A stretch of DNA of 64,000 nucleotides, taken from NCBI RefSeq assembly GCF_015767245.1, contig NZ_JADOTV010000001.1, forward strand, positions 372,001 to 436,000. The letters are read 5' to 3'. Numbering within the stretch: the first letter of the stretch is position 1; each line of letters begins with the position of its first letter. The notes under the pieces were generated by a model. It had not been told where the DNA came from and made no database searches. It worked only from the letters and a program-made list of their open reading frames with translations. Positions 60,427 through 64,000 of the stretch are shown piece after piece. Source of the stretch: Aureivirga sp. CE67. GTDB lineage: Bacteria > Bacteroidota > Bacteroidia > Flavobacteriales > Flavobacteriaceae. The translations under genes and the position numbers were made by a program.

Positions 60427-61356
60427 TTATTTTCTTGGTAAAAATACCTCAGCAATCATACATCTTGCTCCTCCTCCACCGTAATACTCTATGGTATCAA
60501 GTGGTGAAGCTAAAATCTCACAATGTTTTTCAATAGAATTAATCTGATTTTTAGTCAATGAATCTTTAGCTTGTTGACTCATCACCAAGAATTTTTCCCC
60601 ATTTTCTCCTTCTACCTGAATTACATTTCCTGCTAAATGATGCATTTGTTTTTCTGTAATCGAAATAATTTCTTTCCCTGAATCTTTCAATTGAGAAGTA
60701 ACTAATTTCTTTTCTTTTTTAGCTTTAATAGATTCCAAACAAACTATTGCAAAAGAATCTGCAACACTCATCATTACGTTTGTATGATAAATTTCGTGTT
60801 TCGCTCCATTATAGTTTTGATAAGCATAAAAAATCACAGGTAAGTACCCAAAATCCTCACAAAAATCGATAAATAAATCTTCATCTGTTCTTTGTGAAAT
60901 ACAAGCATACGCTATTTTGTTTACTCTATCTAAGATAAAACTTCCTGTTCCTTCTAAAAAAATATCGTCAAACTCTGCTTCAGAATAGTCAACTACATTT
61001 TCGATATGAAAACCTTTTTCTTCCAATAGATCTAGAACATCTTCTCGTTTTTCTTTTCTTCTGTTTTCTGCAAACATTGGATAAATTCCAACATCTCCAT
61101 TTTGGTGAAAAGAAATCCAGTTATTTGGAAAAATTGCATCTGGACTTTCAGAATTGTCTTCTAAAACAATAACTTCCACTCCATGAGATCTTAAATTTGA
61201 AACAAACAAATCAAATTCCTCTTGTGCTTTTGCTAAAATTGTTGCAGGAAGTACATTTCCTTCGTTCTTTTGAAAAAAATTATTTTTCGCAGTCTCCGCA
61301 TTCCATCCAAAATAAGACGGACGCACCATCATAATCGTGTTTGTTGTTTGCTTCAT
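60427..61356 (-). CDS. ctlX: Amidinotransferase/dimethylargininase-family hydrolase, CtlX-like
   Basis: A 309-residue guanidino-group-modifying enzyme. Family features: MMVRPSYFGWNAETAKNN, SPDAIFPNNWISFH, DIFLEGTGSFILDR (acidic substrate-binding residue), the catalytic His in IYHTNVMMSV and the nucleophilic Cys in YYGGGGARCMIAEVFL. Bacterial CtlX is described as a citrulline ureidase giving ornithine. The arginase gene 10 bases upstream in the same operon fits an arginine/citrulline-to-ornithine route. The exact substrate is by similarity. Confidence 0.85.
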   Translation of the reverse strand: MKQTTNTIMMVRPSYFGWNAETAKNNFFQKNEGNVLPATILAKAQEEFDLFVSNLRSHGVEVIVLEDNSESPDAIFPNNWISFHQNGDVGIYPMFAENRRKEKREDVLDLLEEKGFHIENVVDYSEAEFDDIFLEGTGSFILDRVNKIAYACISQRTDEDLFIDFCEDFGYLPVIFYAYQNYNGAKHEIYHTNVMMSVADSFAIVCLESIKAKKEKKLVTSQLKDSGKEIISITEKQMHHLAGNVIQVEGENGEKFLVMSQQAKDSLTKNQINSIEKHCEILASPLDTIEYYGGGGARCMIAEVFLPRK

Positions 61357-61365
61357 TTTTTTATC

Positions 61366-62322
61366 TTAATCTAATGTTTCTTTAATTTTCTCAGAGATAT
61401 CATGTAGAACATCAAATGCTGCATGAGCCATTCTGTTTTCAGTATCTAAAGTTGGATTCACTTCTACTACCTCAAAACAAGCAACTTTATTTGTTGCTAC
61501 GAAAGCTGCAATAATATCTTTAATCTCAAACTGATCATATCCTCTAGAAACAGGTGTTCCAGTTCCTTTAGAAATAATATCACAATCCATACTATCCACA
61601 TCAAAAGAGATATAAATCAAATCACAATCTTGTAATTTTGCAACAGCTTCCTCCAAACAAAGACGGAAACCTCTATAACGCATTTCTTCTACAGTGTAAT
61701 TTTTGATTCCTAATTTCTCAATGATATAATCTTCTGGCTCTTCAGTATCACGAACTCCGAAATAAACTACATCTTTGGCAGCAACCTTTGGAGCAATTCC
61801 TCCAATACTTTTCATTGCATCCCATTGCGCAACTGTGTCCGCATTTGGTTCATTAATTTGTCTGTCCATGTTATCTTCAGCAAGAGCAGCTGCTAAAGGC
61901 ATTCCATGAACATTTCCTGAAGGAGTTGTATATGGCGAGTGAATATCTGCGTGTGCATCAATCCAAACAACACCAATTCTTTTCTCTGGAAAAGCATTTT
62001 TCACCCCACTAATTGTTCCTAAAGCAGAAGAGTGATCTCCAGATAAAACTAATGGAAATTCATTTCCTTCTAATACTGATTTTACAGTATAATTTAATCT
62101 TGTACAAACAGAAACAATATTCTTGATTCTCTTTGCTTTTGGAGTATTTACTTCTTTATAAATCGCTTCATTTTCAGTCTCTACATCCACAAATTCAAAT
62201 TGATTGAAATAATGATTGTTTTCGTTAATTGCAGCAATTTCCATTGCATCAATTCCCATATCAGAACCTCTTGTTCCAGCTCCAATATCAGAACGATTTT
62301 TAATTATTTTTATATTCTTCAT
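61366..62322 (-). CDS. rocF: Arginase / ureohydrolase
   Basis: A 318-residue ureohydrolase that converts arginine to ornithine and urea. The Mn-binding signatures are intact: VLSGDHSSALGT (His), VWIDAHADIHSP (Asp, His, Asp) and YISFDVDSMDCD (Asp, Asp). It precedes ctlX by 10 bases. It has its own TACTTTTG promoter, located in the gap after the gltA terminator. Agmatinase or formiminoglutamase are alternatives in this fold, but the neighbour supports arginase. Confidence 0.88.
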   Translation of the reverse strand: MKNIKIIKNRSDIGAGTRGSDMGIDAMEIAAINENNHYFNQFEFVDVETENEAIYKEVNTPKAKRIKNIVSVCTRLNYTVKSVLEGNEFPLVLSGDHSSALGTISGVKNAFPEKRIGVVWIDAHADIHSPYTTPSGNVHGMPLAAALAEDNMDRQINEPNADTVAQWDAMKSIGGIAPKVAAKDVVYFGVRDTEEPEDYIIEKLGIKNYTVEEMRYRGFRLCLEEAVAKLQDCDLIYISFDVDSMDCDIISKGTGTPVSRGYDQFEIKDIIAAFVATNKVACFEVVEVNPTLDTENRMAHAAFDVLHDISEKIKETLD

Positions 62323-62352
62323 TGCTAATTCTATAAGTTATTCTAGTAGTCA

Positions 62353-62360
62353 CAAAAGTA
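62353..62360 (-). promoter_or_regulatory. -7 element of the rocF-ctlX operon
   Basis: TACTTTTG on the minus strand, 31 bases ahead of the ATG. Confidence 0.6.
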
Positions 62361-62377
62361 CGAGATTTTAGATATAA

Positions 62378-62410
62378 AAAAAACCTCATATAGTAACATA
62401 TGAGGCTTTT
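62378..62410 (-). terminator. Terminator of gltA
   Basis: AAGCCTCATATG and TATATGAGGTTT form the stem with a T8 run on the minus strand. Confidence 0.88.
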
Positions 62411-62432
62411 AAGCTTTTTATTCTGAAAGATA

Positions 62433-63722
62433 TTATCTATCTCCCATTGTTGTAAACTCTCTAAGATTTTCTCCAGTATAGATTTGTCTTGGTCTACCGA
62501 TTGGCTCTCCGTTAAGACGCATTTCTCTCCATTGAGCAATCCATCCTGGTAAACGTCCGATAGCAAACATAACTGTGAACATTTCTGTTGGTATTCCTAA
62601 AGCTTTGTAGATAATTCCAGAGTAGAAATCTACGTTTGGATATAATTTACGAGCTTTGAAATACTCATCATTTAATGCTACTTCCTCTAATTTCTTAGCG
62701 ATATCTAAGATAGGATCTTCGATTCCTAATTCTTGTAATACCTCGTCAGCAGCTTTCTTGATGATTCTTGCACGTGGATCGAAGTTTTTATAAACTCTGT
62801 GTCCGAATCCCATTAAACGGAAAGGATCGTTTTTATCCTTAGCTTTCAGTACGAATTTATCAACATCTCCTCCGTCAGCTTGGATTTGCTCTAACATTTC
62901 AATAACCGCTTGGTTAGCTCCTCCATGAAGTGGTCCCCATAAAGCAGAAACTCCAGCAGAAATAGAAGCGAATAATCCTGCGTGAGCAGAACCAACGATT
63001 CTTACTGTAGATGTAGAACAGTTTTGTTCGTGATCAGCGTGTAAGATTAATAATTTATCTAATGCTTTAGCAACAGTAGGATTGATTTTGTATTCCTCTG
63101 TTGGTTTTCTGAACATTAATTGCATTAAATTTTCGATAAATCCTAAAGAGTTGTCAGCGTAGTTTAAAGGATGTCCTTGATTTTTACGGTGTGCCCAAGA
63201 AGCTAATACAGGGAATTTACTTAATAATTTAACGATTGCCTTGTACATATCCTCTTCAGATTCAACATTTACTGACTTTGGATTGAAAGCAGTAAGAGCT
63301 GAAGTTAATGAAGAAACAATTCCCATAGGGTGTGCCTTTCTTGGGAAACCATCTAAGATGTTTTTCATTTCTTCGTTTACAAGAGAATGCTTCTTTATGT
63401 CATTATCAAATTTAGATAACTGAGCAGTTGTAGGTAATTCACCAAAGATTAATAAATACATTACTTCTAAGAAAGAAGACTTTTCAGCCAAATCTTCAAT
63501 AGAGTATCCTCTGTAACGTAAAATACCTTTTTCACCATCCAAAAATGTAATACCACTAAAACAAGATCCTGTATTCTTATAACCTGGATCGATAGTAATC
63601 ACATTTCCTTCAGTTGTACCTCTCAAAGCTTTAATATCAATGGCAAGCTCGTTTTCACTTCCTTTTACAACTGGAAATTCATACACCTTACCATCTATTT
63701 CTAATTTTGCTATATCTGACAT
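62433..63722 (-). CDS. gltA: Citrate synthase (type II, hexameric-like)
   Basis: A 429-residue TCA-cycle enzyme that condenses oxaloacetate with acetyl-CoA. Catalytic segments are intact: SAHAGLFASISAGVSALWGPLHGGANQAV (His of the active site), GFGHRVYKNFDPRARI (second His), and the late PNVDFYSGIIYKALGIP with the catalytic Asp. The N-terminal beta domain (KLEIDGKVYEFPVVKGSENE) marks the longer Gram-negative type. A terminator follows directly. Confidence 0.98.
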   Translation of the reverse strand: MSDIAKLEIDGKVYEFPVVKGSENELAIDIKALRGTTEGNVITIDPGYKNTGSCFSGITFLDGEKGILRYRGYSIEDLAEKSSFLEVMYLLIFGELPTTAQLSKFDNDIKKHSLVNEEMKNILDGFPRKAHPMGIVSSLTSALTAFNPKSVNVESEEDMYKAIVKLLSKFPVLASWAHRKNQGHPLNYADNSLGFIENLMQLMFRKPTEEYKINPTVAKALDKLLILHADHEQNCSTSTVRIVGSAHAGLFASISAGVSALWGPLHGGANQAVIEMLEQIQADGGDVDKFVLKAKDKNDPFRLMGFGHRVYKNFDPRARIIKKAADEVLQELGIEDPILDIAKKLEEVALNDEYFKARKLYPNVDFYSGIIYKALGIPTEMFTVMFAIGRLPGWIAQWREMRLNGEPIGRPRQIYTGENLREFTTMGDR

Positions 63723-63837
63723 AATTTATCTTAATTTAAACTTTATTCTTTACGATGCACGAAAATACAATATTTAATTGTTTTTTCTATACAATTATTC
63801 AAAAAAAAACATTAATTTATTCAGAGTTTAACAAACG

Positions 63838-63932
63838 AAATCACTTAATGTTATCCGTTATATAGCTTTTAGAACAATTAATTAAAATATAGTTAAAAAA
63901 ATTATAAACGCATTGATAACATTAAGTGATTT
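63838..63932. repeat. 18-bp perfect inverted repeat with 59-bp spacer upstream of gltA
   Basis: AAATCACTTAATGTTATC (63838-63855) and GATAACATTAAGTGATTT (63915-63932) are exact reverse complements. Inside, CGTTATA and TATAAACG also pair imperfectly. There is no T-run beside it and no gene between the arms. Confidence 0.7.
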
Positions 63933-63962
63933 AGTATCAATTATTTTATGTAAAATATTGTT

Positions 63963-64000
63963 TTACATTTTCACTTTGAAAGCATTATTCTTAGGAAAAT
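63963..64000 (-). CDS. Possible 3' end of the next gene (partial)
   Basis: The minus strand reads in from the window edge as FPKNNAFKVKM followed by TAA at 63963-63965. The Lys-rich end looks like a real C-terminus but is too short to assign. Confidence 0.3.
   Translation of the reverse strand, partial: FPKNNAFKVKM

Noticed and set aside
63825-63935. Integron attC-like site around the 18-bp inverted repeat
   Set aside because: Some bases resemble attC ends (TTTAACAAACG, GTTATCCG), but the conserved core triplets are not in the right places, there is no integrase or cassette array, and only one copy is seen.

Overview
The window looks like a chromosomal segment of a member of the Bacteroidota, most likely Flavobacteriales. 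The DNA is AT-rich. Start sites mostly lack Shine-Dalgarno sequences. Many genes are preceded by the flavobacterial -7 promoter element TAnnTTTG. Typical families are present: a type IX secretion (T9SS) C-terminal sorting signal, DPP11-type S46 peptidases, DUF2911, DUF3467, DUF2851, DUF4468 and head-GIN proteins. Nearly all of it is ordinary core chromosome; I see no prophage, CRISPR array, rRNA operon or complete insertion sequence.

Layout. 1-6 kb: a truncated T9SS cargo protein, NADH dehydrogenase II, DnaK and a lipoprotein hydrolase. 6-9.4 kb: a nitric-oxide module with a truncated globin and cupin on the minus strand, divergent from a quinol-type NO reductase, with a two-operator promoter region between them. 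9.6-13.1 kb: DUF1330, two tandem erythromycin-esterase-like genes and a Crp/Fnr-family regulator. 13.3-16.8 kb: ffh, folD, DUF2911. 16.9-30.1 kb: one long minus-strand transcription/translation cluster read as tRNA-Thr, tRNA-Gly, tuf, tRNA-Trp, secE, nusG, rplK, rplA, rplJ, rplL, rpoB, rpoC, DUF3467. 30.1-36.9 kb (minus): hpf, xerC-like recombinase, rpsU, acyl-CoA dehydrogenase, a helix-hairpin-helix protein, an AGCS symporter and a histidine-decarboxylase-like enzyme; an Lrp/AsnC regulator diverges from the last. 37.6-40.7 kb: three tandem, mosaic, partly broken copies of a CarboxypepD_reg-like protein. 40.7-49.1 kb: DUF2851, nitroreductase, aldo/keto reductase, menE, YebC, a degenerate kinase/M23-peptidase fusion, DUF4468. 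49.2-53.8 kb: two DPP11-type dipeptidyl peptidases. 53.9-60.4 kb: DUF819 transporter-like protein, DUF4369 lipoprotein, DUF4442, a DUF4870-PadR-PspC operon, a head-GIN lipoprotein and an ankyrin protein. 60.4-64 kb: ctlX, arginase, citrate synthase.

The most interesting signals are not classical genes. (1) The rpsU leader carries two strong Shine-Dalgarno sequences in tandem, rare in this phylum, and an 8-codon upstream ORF that overlaps the rpsU start. (2) The globin/norB intergenic region has two near-identical dyads, each centred about 42 bp upstream of the inferred start of one of the two divergent promoters. (3) A dispersed family of about 160-bp, full-length imperfect palindromes occurs at least five times in the first 15 kb, and its ends differ between copies but still pair within each copy. 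(4) The CarboxypepD_reg-like triplet shows a module swap, a frameshift and a nonsense codon. (5) A kinase-like/M23 fusion has Asn at both expected catalytic Asp positions and lacks the aminotransferase domain I recall from its relatives. (6) Hairpins lie at rplL-rpoB, rpoB-rpoC and ahead of rplK. (7) An 18-bp perfect inverted repeat near the right edge is unexplained.
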